The position numbers were made by a program, and so were the translations under genes. The notes beneath the pieces were generated by a model. It saw only the letters and a list, made by a program, of their open reading frames with translations. It had not been told where the DNA came from and did no database searches. DNA of 64,000 nucleotides, taken from positions 62,001-126,000 of the forward strand of contig NW_025955054.1 in the NCBI RefSeq assembly GCF_022376445.1, given 5' to 3'. Shown here piece by piece: positions 45,950 through 55,610 of the stretch (position 1 is its first letter; each line of letters starts with the position of its first letter). This DNA comes from Fomitopsis serialis (Eukaryota; Basidiomycota; Agaricomycetes; Polyporales; Fomitopsidaceae).

Positions 45950-47524
45950 TCAACTCGAACCAGCAATCTGGACACCGAGCCCGGTAGCTGGCGATATCTC
46001 CCACACCCGGTACTCATCCAATTTGAAGCCTCCACCGTGGTTCCGCCGCGTGTGGGTCAACTCGTGCCAATGCATCCCCCAGTCCTGCGCAAACATCGCG
46101 AGCTCCCCATCCGCGCTGCACGCCTCAACGAACGCCTGGCGATCGCGCTCGCGCTTCAACTCTCGATCCTGCGGGAGGTGCGTCCGCTCCCTCAGCACGC
46201 GCAGCTTCATGCAGACATCCTTGTGCGGGACCGTCGCATGCTTCCATGCGCGTGACTGGCACGGACGCGAGCAGTAGCGCAGGACGCTGCAGCCTGAACA
46301 GCGGGCGAAGGCGCGGCCGGCGGTGGCGAACGTTTCGCCACACTCTGGCGCGCAGCAGTGCCGCGCCCTGGACGCCCAGCCGAACCCATCGAAGGCCGAG
46401 CTCAGAGGGTCCTCAATAGAGGTGAGCATAACCGCATGCTGGTGGAGAATCCCTGGGTGGTACGCCGCTTTATCCCTGGGAACCGGACGCAGTAGCATGT
46501 GTTGCCAATGCGGGCGAAGAAGTTGGTGACCTGGCTGACGAAATCTTCCGTGAAAAGAGTCATTCCCTTGCGGAAGGTGTTTAAGGATGGTGTCGCACAC
46601 GAAGAGAAGGCCGTGGATGTGGGCCTCGTCCGAACCCTCGTATTAGTACGAGGTCTGATGGATCCACCTGCCCGGTCTCCGCGATGTGTGAAGAGAACTG
46701 CATGATAAGGAGGAGGGTATACATCCAGCTTGCCTGGGTGGTGATGCCGATGGACTCCCCTAGCGTCCGGGTGCGCTCTTCACAGACGGCAGTAGTGAGT
46801 CGGGTGATTTTCAACGGCCATTCGGGCTGAAATCGGAGTAGCTGATGGATTATGGTTCCACCACAGATAGCAAGCAACCTGGTGACGAGTAGAAGGGTAT
46901 CCTGGAACCTGTCGTCGCGACACAAGCGAAACGACGTGGCATACCCCTTTACTGACTGCTGAAGGCCGTAAGGGATGAGTTGGCTGGGGTCCGTCGGCCA
47001 AAGAGGCTTTCCGGCATGCTTGTTACGGTGCTTGCTAAGGCCACCCATCGCAGTAGTACCCCCAACAGTCCTTGATTCAACTGCATGGTTGAGTACACCG
47101 CCAAGATGGCGGATGAACGCTTCGGTTAAGTCCCGGAGGATGAGCCGACGAGCAGCCTCGAATGCGTGCAGCCACAGCAACAGTCTCGCCTCTGTCGCAT
47201 TCTTGGCCGGCGAGAATGAGCATAAGCACGAACTGAGAAAGGCGTCGAGGTCATCAGTCTCCTTGTTTGAGCGAGGCAAGGTCAGGAATGCGACAGACGC
47301 ATTCAGGCCTTCGGAGTATATCCTACGGATGTCCTCGTAGTCTTTGTTTTGAGGCACGAGGTAGGGTCGGTACAGCGCGGAGGGCTCATATGGTTCCGAA
47401 CCATCCAATACCTGGAGGCAACTGCAGAGAACTCTGGCGCAGTGGGTTGGACGCGCCGGATGATCCCGGATCCTTCATGCAGGATGCGAAAAACAGAGCT
47501 ACTTACCTCCTCCTTGTCGGCCAT
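45950..47524 (-). pseudogene. MYND-finger protein gene, subfamily 2, multiply frameshifted
   Basis: A homologue of 16863-18437. The ATG at 47524 (MADKEE) is followed by a 10-bp insertion near 47456-47470. In the gene direction GGATCCGGGATCATCCGGCG replaces the expected GGATCCGGCG, which shifts the frame before the CARVLCSCLQ motif. The next part (MDGSEPYEPS to about 46640) is open. A second shift lies between VDPSDLVLIR and the CDTILKHL piece, and another across 46470-46560. The MYND finger itself (CCAPECGETF, RCSGCSVLRYC, RAWKH, HKDVC) remains intact at about 46180-46330. No full-length product is possible. Confidence 0.85.
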
Positions 47525-47670
47525 TGTGTTGCGCCTGCGGGCAGTCTACTAATATGTTAGCAACACAATAGCATTTCATGAGATACGAGTTACTGACATT
47601 TGTGGAGGGAACAGAGAGGTACAATATTAATGGTGGTCGAGTGCAAGTCACGGTCGTTGCGACACGCGTC

Positions 47671-47690
47671 GGGACGCGGTCACGCCACCG
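47671..47690 (-). promoter_or_regulatory. Shared upstream motif, MYND pseudogene
   Basis: The gene-direction core is CGGTGGCGTGACCGCGTCCC, 147-166 bp upstream of the ATG at 47524. It is an exact match to the 17-bp consensus. Confidence 0.5.
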
Positions 47691-47947
47691 TGACGTAGAT
47701 TCAGAGTCGGTAGAAGGCGGGTGCGACTCGGAGTACATAAGTAAGTTACCTGGCGAGCACATCAAACTTAACGCGAACGAGTCAGTAGAATGCTGATGGT
47801 GTTGCTTACAGACAGGATCATTACACGCTAGTCATTTGCACAGTACAGTCTACTGTTTCTGCGAACCCGAGTGCGATCAAGCACTCATCGACGTCGTCGC
47901 AGGCTCAGCCATTCCTCAGTCACCCTTCTCTAAGTATGTAGCGGGAA

Positions 47948-47974
47948 GCACCTTTGTGGTGTGACTGCGTCCAG
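47948..47974 (+). promoter_or_regulatory. Orphan copy of shared upstream motif
   Basis: It matches the desaturase versions including the flanking GAAGCACCTTTGTGG, yet no start codon of either family lies downstream. It may mark a lost desaturase copy. Confidence 0.4.
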
Positions 47975-48174
47975 TCTGGAGCATCGGTATCCTAGATGGG
48001 CTTCGATATGTATGCGTTGGTTTGCGGCAGGTGCAATGTTGGACCACTCTCAGTCGGAGGAGCGACCGTCTACTATGCCGTCCAAGTGTCTAATGCAATG
48101 GCGAGCATTGGATCAAGTTGAAGACGAGAATCGCCAAGATACATACATCAGTTACGAGACAGTGGGTAAAGGGG

Positions 48175-49746
48175 TCATTTCGTCGTGGTGGTTGAATCAC
48201 CTCTGGTCGCTAGCCGTGCTTGAAATGCCCCAAATGCCTCTGGTACAGATTCGTCCCCACGCGCCTTCCTCATGTCCCACAAATGTGCCCCACACTCCTG
48301 AGCGAGCGTCGTGAGCTCTTCATCCGCTCTGCACGCATCGATGAATAGCTGGCGCTCGCTTTCAGTCGGGGCATGATCTTTCATCCCGAGGTTCGTCCTC
48401 TCCTTGAGAGCGCGCAGCTTCGCGCAAACGTCCTTGTGCGGAAATGCCGCATCTTTCCAGGCATGTTTCTGGCATTCGCGCGAGCAGTAGCGTGGGACGC
48501 CGCAACCTGCACATCGAGCGAACGTCCGCTGGGCGGACGCAAACGTCTTGGGGCATCCCGGCGCGCAGCAGCGGCGTATCGTGGAAAGCCAGGCAAAACC
48601 CTCCCATGCGACTTGGACAGGGTCCGAAAAGCTGTCGGTTAGTTGCGCGTGTAGGTGGAGGATTGCCTCGTGGTAGACGGTAGTGTCGTCGGGTGGTCTG
48701 TGAGAATAAAACATCGCGCCGAAGCGAGCGAAGAAGACGGCGAGCTCGCCAAAAGGCTCGTCGCCAAAGAGAGTGGTACCCTCTCGGAAAGGCGGCAGGT
48801 GATTGAGAATGGTGTCGCACACGAAGAGGAGGCCGAGGCTCTTCATTGAACCCTTGTACGGTGCAGCCACGCGAACGAACAGCGAGATGTCGGCCGGATT
48901 CCATTCCCCGAGGTTCATGATGGTTCTGCAAAAGTCCATGAGAACGAGGAAGGTGCACGCCCAGCTGCGTTCCACTTCAAAATCGACAGGTGCCCCAAGT
49001 GTCGCCATGCGCTCTTGGCAAAGAGAAGTAGTTAGGCCGGTGACTCTTAACGGCATATCGGGGAGGAACTGGAGCAGATGGGGAATCATGGATCGGCCGC
49101 AGATGGAAAGAAGATTGCCGACGAGCGAAAGGCCATCATGAAATCTGTCAGGTGGGCACCAGCGGAAGGAATCGGCGTAGCCTTTCATTGACTGCTCCAG
49201 GCCATGAGGAAGAAGCTGGCCAGCATCCACGGGCCACAGAGGACTTCCGGCATGCTTTTTGCGGTTCCGTTTGAGGCCGCTCTTGGCAGAGACACCGCCA
49301 ACGGTCTTTGTTTTGACTGCATTGTGGAGTATGCCGGCTAAGTGACGAACGAGCGCTTGAATGAAATCGTCGAGGGCAAACTTGTGAGCGACCTCAAAGG
49401 TATGCAGCCAACCCAGCATCACCCTCTGATCGGGGCCCAATGTGCCTATGGCTGAGCATGAGCACCTCTGCAAAGAGACTTCGAGTTCCTCTTCATCCTG
49501 AGTCGAGCGTGGCTGGCTCAGGAAGGCAGCACATGCGCTCAAGTACTCAGGGTATGTCTTGCGGAGATGCTCGTAGTGTTCGTCGTTGGGCCTGAAGTAG
49601 CGCTCGAATAGCGCGAAGCGGTCGTCTTTGCCTTCCCCATCCAATAGGTGAAGGCAGCCGCAGAGTGCTCTTGCGCAGCCCTTCGGACGCGCCGGGTCCT
49701 TCATGCAAGATGTGAAAAGCCGGGCGACAATGTCGATGTTCACCAT
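48175..49746 (-). CDS. MYND-type zinc-finger protein, subfamily 1
   Basis: 523 residues from the ATG at 49746 (MVNIDIVARLFTSCMKD); an earlier in-frame GTG is not needed. The domain order is as in 43325-44887: N-terminal family domain with CARALCGCLHLLDG, HYEHLRKTYPEYLSAC and PHGLEQSMKGYA, then the MYND finger near residues 395-442 (CAPGCPKTF, RCAGCGVPRYC, SRECQKHAWK, HKDVC). One ligand region reads HAWKDAA rather than RAWKHTT, so the usual His before the last Cys pair is replaced by Asp while HKDVC is kept. This could weaken the second zinc site. It is the closest relative of the pseudogene at 4541-6129. Confidence 0.88.
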   Translation of the reverse strand: MVNIDIVARLFTSCMKDPARPKGCARALCGCLHLLDGEGKDDRFALFERYFRPNDEHYEHLRKTYPEYLSACAAFLSQPRSTQDEEELEVSLQRCSCSAIGTLGPDQRVMLGWLHTFEVAHKFALDDFIQALVRHLAGILHNAVKTKTVGGVSAKSGLKRNRKKHAGSPLWPVDAGQLLPHGLEQSMKGYADSFRWCPPDRFHDGLSLVGNLLSICGRSMIPHLLQFLPDMPLRVTGLTTSLCQERMATLGAPVDFEVERSWACTFLVLMDFCRTIMNLGEWNPADISLFVRVAAPYKGSMKSLGLLFVCDTILNHLPPFREGTTLFGDEPFGELAVFFARFGAMFYSHRPPDDTTVYHEAILHLHAQLTDSFSDPVQVAWEGFAWLSTIRRCCAPGCPKTFASAQRTFARCAGCGVPRYCSRECQKHAWKDAAFPHKDVCAKLRALKERTNLGMKDHAPTESERQLFIDACRADEELTTLAQECGAHLWDMRKARGDESVPEAFGAFQARLATRGDSTTTTK

Positions 49747-49756
49747 CACTTCAATC

Positions 49757-49832
49757 CTTCAGAGCAGCCGTCACAAAAATATCATCATGTTAGTCGCATA
49801 TTTTTCATTCAAGCAGCGCGAAGACGACTTAC
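49757..49832 (-). other. 5'UTR intron of MYND gene
   Basis: In the gene direction: GTAAGTCGTCTTCGCG, branch GACTAACATGATG, acceptor CTCTGAAG; 76 bp. It is conserved with 6131-6206 and 43239-43315. Confidence 0.68.
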
Positions 49833-49839
49833 GTTTGAA

Positions 49840-52690
49840 CAAGGGAGGAGGAGGAGAGGGAGGTGAAAGGATCGATTGTTCGAAACATGCACTCAGCGAC
49901 CGCTAAGCGCTTCGCGGGGCGGTGGCGGAGCGCGTTCTGGTCGACGTCGCCGACAACCTTGACCTCCTCTAAGTATCATGAGAAGGACGTCCGGAGTGGT
50001 CGGTCAGCAAGAAGACGGGGATGTTGAGCGGGCGACCTACAGCGTGACGGTGCTACTGCAAGCTGGGCCCCGAATTAGGCGCCTCCTCTGGTCTCCTCGT
50101 GCTCCCATCTCCTCCGTCACGGTCTTCTTCCCACTGAGTCGATCAGTCTTGTCGCAAATCTAGGTCAGTGTCCAAGTCTTATAGAATAAGGAGCGTCTAT
50201 GAACCTACTTCTTTCCCAGCGTATACCGTCCTTTGTTCCTTTCAGCAACCTCAGCGATGCCGGCGCGTCGGTTTTGACTTGGTACGTCGATGTTCTCCCG
50301 TGCTCCACTCCAGTAAAGCGACTTATTAGCTACCCAATGTCTGCACGAAGGTTCAAGCTGGGACAACGTCTCGAAAACTTGAGCTCAAGACTGCGTATCA
50401 CAGCGAAGCTGTACGTATGAGAGGCAAGCCGGGAAGGTAGATGAGTTGGCGAGGTACGTATGCTCACAGACTCGGATGCTTACTCGCACTCGAATATGCC
50501 TCCCCGGACGCCCGCTTGAAAGGCCTGGACGTGACACGATCCGACACGTCAGACCGGGGACGGTTGGCTCCCCGCGCCGCCGAAGGTCTCCTCTATCGAC
50601 GTCTGTGAACCCTAGCCTGCCGTGTCCCAGGAGCGTTCCGCCAAGCACGGCCACGCAGTGTGCCGAGGAACATCACGACGGTGATCGGGCCTTCAACCTA
50701 GCATTGACAAAGTGTCCGTGCGAGCACGGCTCCTCGCAACACTGGTAATCCACCACACATCAGCCGGTCCCTCGCTGACGTTTTCTGCTTCATAGTGTAC
50801 CGCGAACTTGACGACCTGCAGTGAGATCACTAGGTCCGACTCGCGCCGACGCCAGCGAATTCAATACCACCCGGTCACTAAGGTATGCCCCCTCTAACGT
50901 CAGTACTTCAGTCTTGAATGCTGACGACCCAACTCCCGGACATCCCATCAACTATGACAGCTGCCGACGCGACGTGTCATACCCCGCCTTTGACAACTGT
51001 AGCGCGTGCAGCGCTGCTGACGACGACGTCCTTCGGACCACCATAGCACTACGCGGCGTCTCTGCCCTGCCCACGCCCGTCGAAGCTATGGTGCGCTGTA
51101 CCAACGCTTCGACGTGCCTGGACAGCATCAGTGCGACGGCTTGGTAGAGGTACAGTGACGGAAAGTGTCCGTCCCTGAGTGTGCGTATGCAGCCGACCGC
51201 ATGCTCGTCCGGTTTCAGTGCGACGGTGAACTGACCGCGACGCCCGCAGACTGTATAACATGCTCGTACGGCGACTCCTTATAAACATGTCTTGCGCTTC
51301 ACTGACCCTGTACTACATACATAGAACCGATGTCCGCGCGTGGAGAGCATGCGAAACAACCTCGGGGAGATTTGCACGCAGCATGCCCCTCGAAGCGAAA
51401 CTCAGGGAAGTACTCGGTATATACAGTATCTACTCCATGCGTACGTCGCCCATCCGCCGTGACCACTGATACCAGAGCGCGCTGCCACGAACGCGATGCA
51501 GCGCTCGTGCACAGCCGACGAAGGCAAGACGGTGTGTAATTCGTGAGCAAAGCTTGCGTTCTCGAGTCAAGCTTGCTGCTAACGGTGAGAGGTTAGCTGT
51601 ACTTGGTAGGGAGTTCATTCAGCTGCCGGTCAGCTCTCAAAGAGCCTGTGCGCAAGTCTGCACACTGCGGTGGTTACGAACACGTCATCTGGCCGGAAGA
51701 CAGTGACTCGTCCCGTACAACCCGGACTACCTTGCGTAGATACAAGGTACAACGCATTGAGCGTCCACGATTGAGCGCGAATGACCATGCGGAATGCTGG
51801 TGGGTTCGCTTTGGGAGACATATGCTGGGCAGATATTGATGTAGCACGGGGGTCTGAGATGGACGGACGACGGGACGGGGCGTATCGTCGATCGCTGCGC
51901 CCTGCCAGTCACACGCAGCAACGGGAGTGTCGACGGGAGGACGTGCCAAGCGCGAATGTACGTCGCAGCCGGTGCAGGTGTTCTTGTAGAATAGTCAAAG
52001 ACATTCTATTCGCGCCCTCGGATATCAGATACCGCTTCCCGCAGGTTGTAGACCAGTAACGGTCGAGTACAAGGTGAGTTCTGTCAGTGCTCATGGCGTT
52101 CTCGGCGCTGAAACTACATCGTGAAGCGCATATTCTAGTAGTCACTCCGAACATATGTTTTCAGAATTTCAGATGAATTCGAAAAAACACCCGCTCTGCT
52201 GTACCGAAGGCCATGCCCGTTCGAACCACTCTCGACGCCCTCTCACAGGCATCGCAATAACCGCGACGCCGGGTTAGATCCTTTCTCACCACCAGACGCG
52301 CGAGAGTTCTTCCATCCGAGTCAGCTGTCAGCGCCGTAAGATGATGCTTCAAGGGGTCGAAGGGCTCACCGGAGAGCGTGAGTTCAAGCGATGGGCTCGC
52401 CATGACGCTTTAACATTCGGTGAGCCGCTCCTTGTATGATGTCGTACCGTAACGCTTCATGCGTACGAGACGGTCAGGAGATATCCTGCTCCTTTGCATG
52501 AGCGTGCTATTGAAGGGTGTTGATATGTGAACGTACGCGGTGAGCTCAACTCGCCATCTCGTCTCGATAGGAAACATGCTTCAATAGCACATAGCACAGG
52601 AACTTGGCGTGCGTCGATGTGGCCGGGGCTTCGACAGCTCTGGTATTCTACGTCGTCCGCGTCGTCGAACTTGAGCTTGAAGGCTCAGCG
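49840..52690. other. No recognisable gene
   Basis: About 2.8 kb of mixed short frames. 49840-49980 still resembles the region upstream of 43239 (shared GAGGTCAAGGTTGTCGGCGA, on opposite strands). Minus 52161-52403 (80 codons, MASPSLELTLSGEPFDPLKH) is the most protein-like frame, but no domain is evident. Nothing else was recognised. Confidence 0.35.
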
Positions 52691-52737
52691 CTCAGCGCTC
52701 AGCGCTTAGCTGCCTCTTCTTAGCCGCCCTTCGAGAA

Positions 52738-52765
52738 GCGCCTTTGTGGCGTGACCGTGTCGCGC
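52738..52765 (+). promoter_or_regulatory. Shared upstream motif, desaturase copy C
   Basis: It reads GCGCCTTTGTGGCGTGACCG then TGTCGCG, about 165-190 bp upstream of the ATG at 52928. Confidence 0.5.
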
Positions 52766-52927
52766 CACCGGAAATGAACGCGCCGCAATAATTCGAAGCT
52801 TCCATATCCCCAGCATTCCGCCGTGACACTGACAGCCTCTGAGCCTGGGAGACCGCCATGTCCGCCGTCCAGCAAAGACCCCGCGCGTGTCCTTCCCACC
52901 CCGCCCCCTGCCAGCCCACCCCCGATC

Positions 52928-55409
52928 ATGGCCCTCCTCCGCGCCACCGACTCGCCCGAGTACACCGCCCGCACCCGCACGCCCTTCGCCCCGCCCCCGC
53001 CCTCGCTCTCCATCAAGGCCGTCCACGCAGCCGTGCCCAAGCATCTCTTTGCCCGATCGACGCCAAAGTGTCTGCTCTACGTCGGTCGCCACGTCCTCCT
53101 CACCTACTGCTTCTATCTGTTCGCAACGCGCATCGATGTCCTCGTGGGGGTGTTGCTCGATCGGTCTGGCATGACGAGGGGAGGGCGCGTCGAGGATGCG
53201 CTGCGATGGCTTATGTGGTGGACGTACTGGTTCTGGCAGAGCATTGCGTTCATGGGCATCTGGACGCTCGGTGAGTACTTGTTCCGCTCTTGTATGCAGT
53301 TCGCGCCCGTTTCGATGGCGGGTCCGGATGCTTGTATGCTATGTTGCTCCGTTCTTCGGACGCAGCCGCTGCAGAGTTTCCGACCTAGTGCTTGCGCATC
53401 TGCGAAACACTCTGCATCTCACTGACCTCCCGCACTTGCCACAGGACACGAGGTGCGCGGATCCCGCTGTCCTGCACCGTTGAAGCACTCCCAGGCTGAC
53501 AATCACCTTGCTGCCTCGCCCACTCCACCCCGGCTGCGCACAGTGCGGCCACGACGCGCTCTCGCCGAAGCCATGGGTGAACGCGCTCCTCGGAATGGGA
53601 CTCCACACGTTCGTCCTCACGCCGTACTGGGCATGGCGGGCGACCCACCGGTCTCACCATGTGAGTCCTCTCCCGCTATGTCGTTCAGCGCTCCGGACTG
53701 TTGCGCGCCGCTGCATATCCGCTCTGCTTGCCGCGCTGCCTCTGTGCGTCGGACGGGGATGTCTGACTTGTCTCCGCGTCCTCTGCGATGGCTCGCGCTG
53801 TCTGCGACGTGTCGCCTGTATGTGTCCCAGACAGCGGGTTTCGTGTGCGATCGCGGCGATTGATACGGTGAGGCCAGCGCTGATCAGACTTTCGTCCGGT
53901 AGAAAGGCACGAACAACCTCCACCGCGACGAGACGTACCACCCGCAGACGCGCGAGGAGTTCAACCTGCCGCCGGAAGGTGCGTCGCGTCTCCGTCGTTG
54001 GCGTCGCGCGGTTCTGAGGACGGGGGAGCAGAGAAGGCGAGTGCGATAGACTACCACGAGATGATTGAGGAGACGCCGCTATACACGCTTCGGAAGATGG
54101 TCCTCCGGCAATTCCTGTGCGTGCGCTCGACGTTGTGTTACCTCTCTCGGGTCCAAGTTGATTGTGGGTGCGGCTCGTAGGGGCTTCCAGCTCTACTTGA
54201 TGTATGCCTCTCGTCTTCCTCACATCCCCGGTCAACTGAGCACTGAGGTCCGCGCCTCATCTCGCACAGACATAATCGCAAGGGAAACCCGAAGTATCCG
54301 CCTGGAACGAGTGTAGGTCATGTTTCGTCGACGCGCAACACGCCGTTGGATTACCACGCGCGGTGTAGCACTACAAGCCGAGCTCGAAGCTCTTCCGACC
54401 CGAGGAACGTAAGCCGTCCTGTTCTATCCGCACACATCCTGTCTCTGCTCGGACGGTTGCCCTAGCTCGGCTGTTGTGACAATTGTGGGGGCTGAACGAT
54501 ATCCCATGACTAGGACACCTTGTCGTCGTCTCGGATGTCCTGATCGCGGGGATGCTCGCGCTCCTCGGTGTCTGGGGGTGGAACTCGGGGTCGGGCACGG
54601 TGTGGAGGATGTACCTCGTGCCGTGGCTGGTACGTCCCTCCGCTTCATTCGTCTGCCCGGCGCGTCTCATCTACATCGTCAACAGTGGGCCCATAACTGG
54701 TGAATCTATCCCGTTCAACGAGACAGGGAGATGCTGATGGCGTTGTCTGCGGGTGACTCAGGATCGTGACGGTGACGTACCTGCAGCACTCGGACCCTAC
54801 TGTGCCGTATTACAGAGTACGTTGCCATAGTGCTGACGTGGACGTATGCTGACTTTCATGCGCAAAGGGCCAGTGGACGTTCCTCCGGGGCGCACTCGCG
54901 ACGGTCGACCGGCCGATCTTTGGCTGGGTCGGGCGGTTCTTCTGGCACGGCGTGAGTCTCCGCTCTTCAATCAACGCGCGTGGCTGACTGGCGAGCTCTC
55001 GGCTCAGATCGCGCACGACCACGTCGCCCACCACTTCTTCGTCGGGGTGCCGTTCTGTGAGTGCCCTTCCGTTCACGTTGAACCTCTGCTGACTCTCCCG
55101 GCAGATAACCTCCCTGACGTGACGGAGGCGATCAAGCCCGTGCTCGGGGACTACTACTACTACGACTCGACGGTGAGTCGCCTCGTCCGAGCCCGTTCGC
55201 TCGTCGTCTGATGCGGATATCGCCAGCCGACGCTCTATGCGCTCTGGCGGAGCTTCACGCAGTGCAAGTTCGTCGAGAGCACGGGCGACGTCGTGTTCTT
55301 CAAGAACATGCGCGGCGAGGCCGTGCGGGAGTGCTGCGTCGCGGATGTGTGTCCCGCGAAGGAAGCGGGTGTGTTGATGGTGCGAAGGAAGCGGCCGAGT
55401 TGGATTTGA
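52928..55409 (+). pseudogene. Delta-12 fatty-acid desaturase gene, copy C (most complete, disrupted)
   Basis: This is an FAD2-type membrane desaturase, which would insert the second double bond in oleoyl chains at the ER. Exon 1 (52928-53270) reads MALLRATDSPEY to QSIAFMGIWTL. The His-box-1/2 exon (about 53535-53660) has CGHDALSPKPW and WRATHRSHH, but the first box lacks a base and its acceptor is not AG. The KGTNNLHRDETYHP exon is at 53903-53978. EKASAIDYHEMIEETPLYTL follows, then NPKYPPGTS and KPSSKLFRPEER in different frames. VSDVLIAGMLALLGV, YLQHSDPTVPYYR and DHVAHHFF (third His box, 55008-55056) follow, ending at TGA 55409. The 3' half is clean. The broken first His box and a mid-gene frameshift argue for a pseudogene; an unusual splice form cannot be excluded. 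Confidence 0.75.
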
Positions 55410-55528
55410 AGGGGTGCAGGACGAGGAGGAGGATGTGATGGGTGATTGAGATGCTGTGCATCTATGGAGGGCCAGAAGCGCCCGTGGACTGTCCGCTGCA
55501 AAGTGGGGAGATAGGTGCAGTTGGGGGT

Positions 55529-55610
55529 TGTAGAGGCAACATGGTGTAGAGGGCAACATCACGTAGAGGCAACATAGTGTAGCGGCAACATGCGTAGCGG
55601 CAACATGGTA
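55529..55610. repeat. Short tandem repeat, GTAGMGGCAACAT unit
   Basis: Five imperfect copies of a 15-17-bp unit with core GTAG(A/C)GGCAACAT, about 120 bp after the desaturase stop. Confidence 0.7.

Larger units (their letters stand above)
47525..48174. other. Gap between MYND pseudogene and MYND gene
   Basis: Apart from the motif at 47671-47690, the only thing I see is a second, isolated motif at 47948-47974 (CACCTTTGTGGTGTGACTGC followed by GTCCAG, plus orientation). This is the same extended sequence as in front of desaturase copies A and C, but no gene follows it. Confidence 0.4.
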
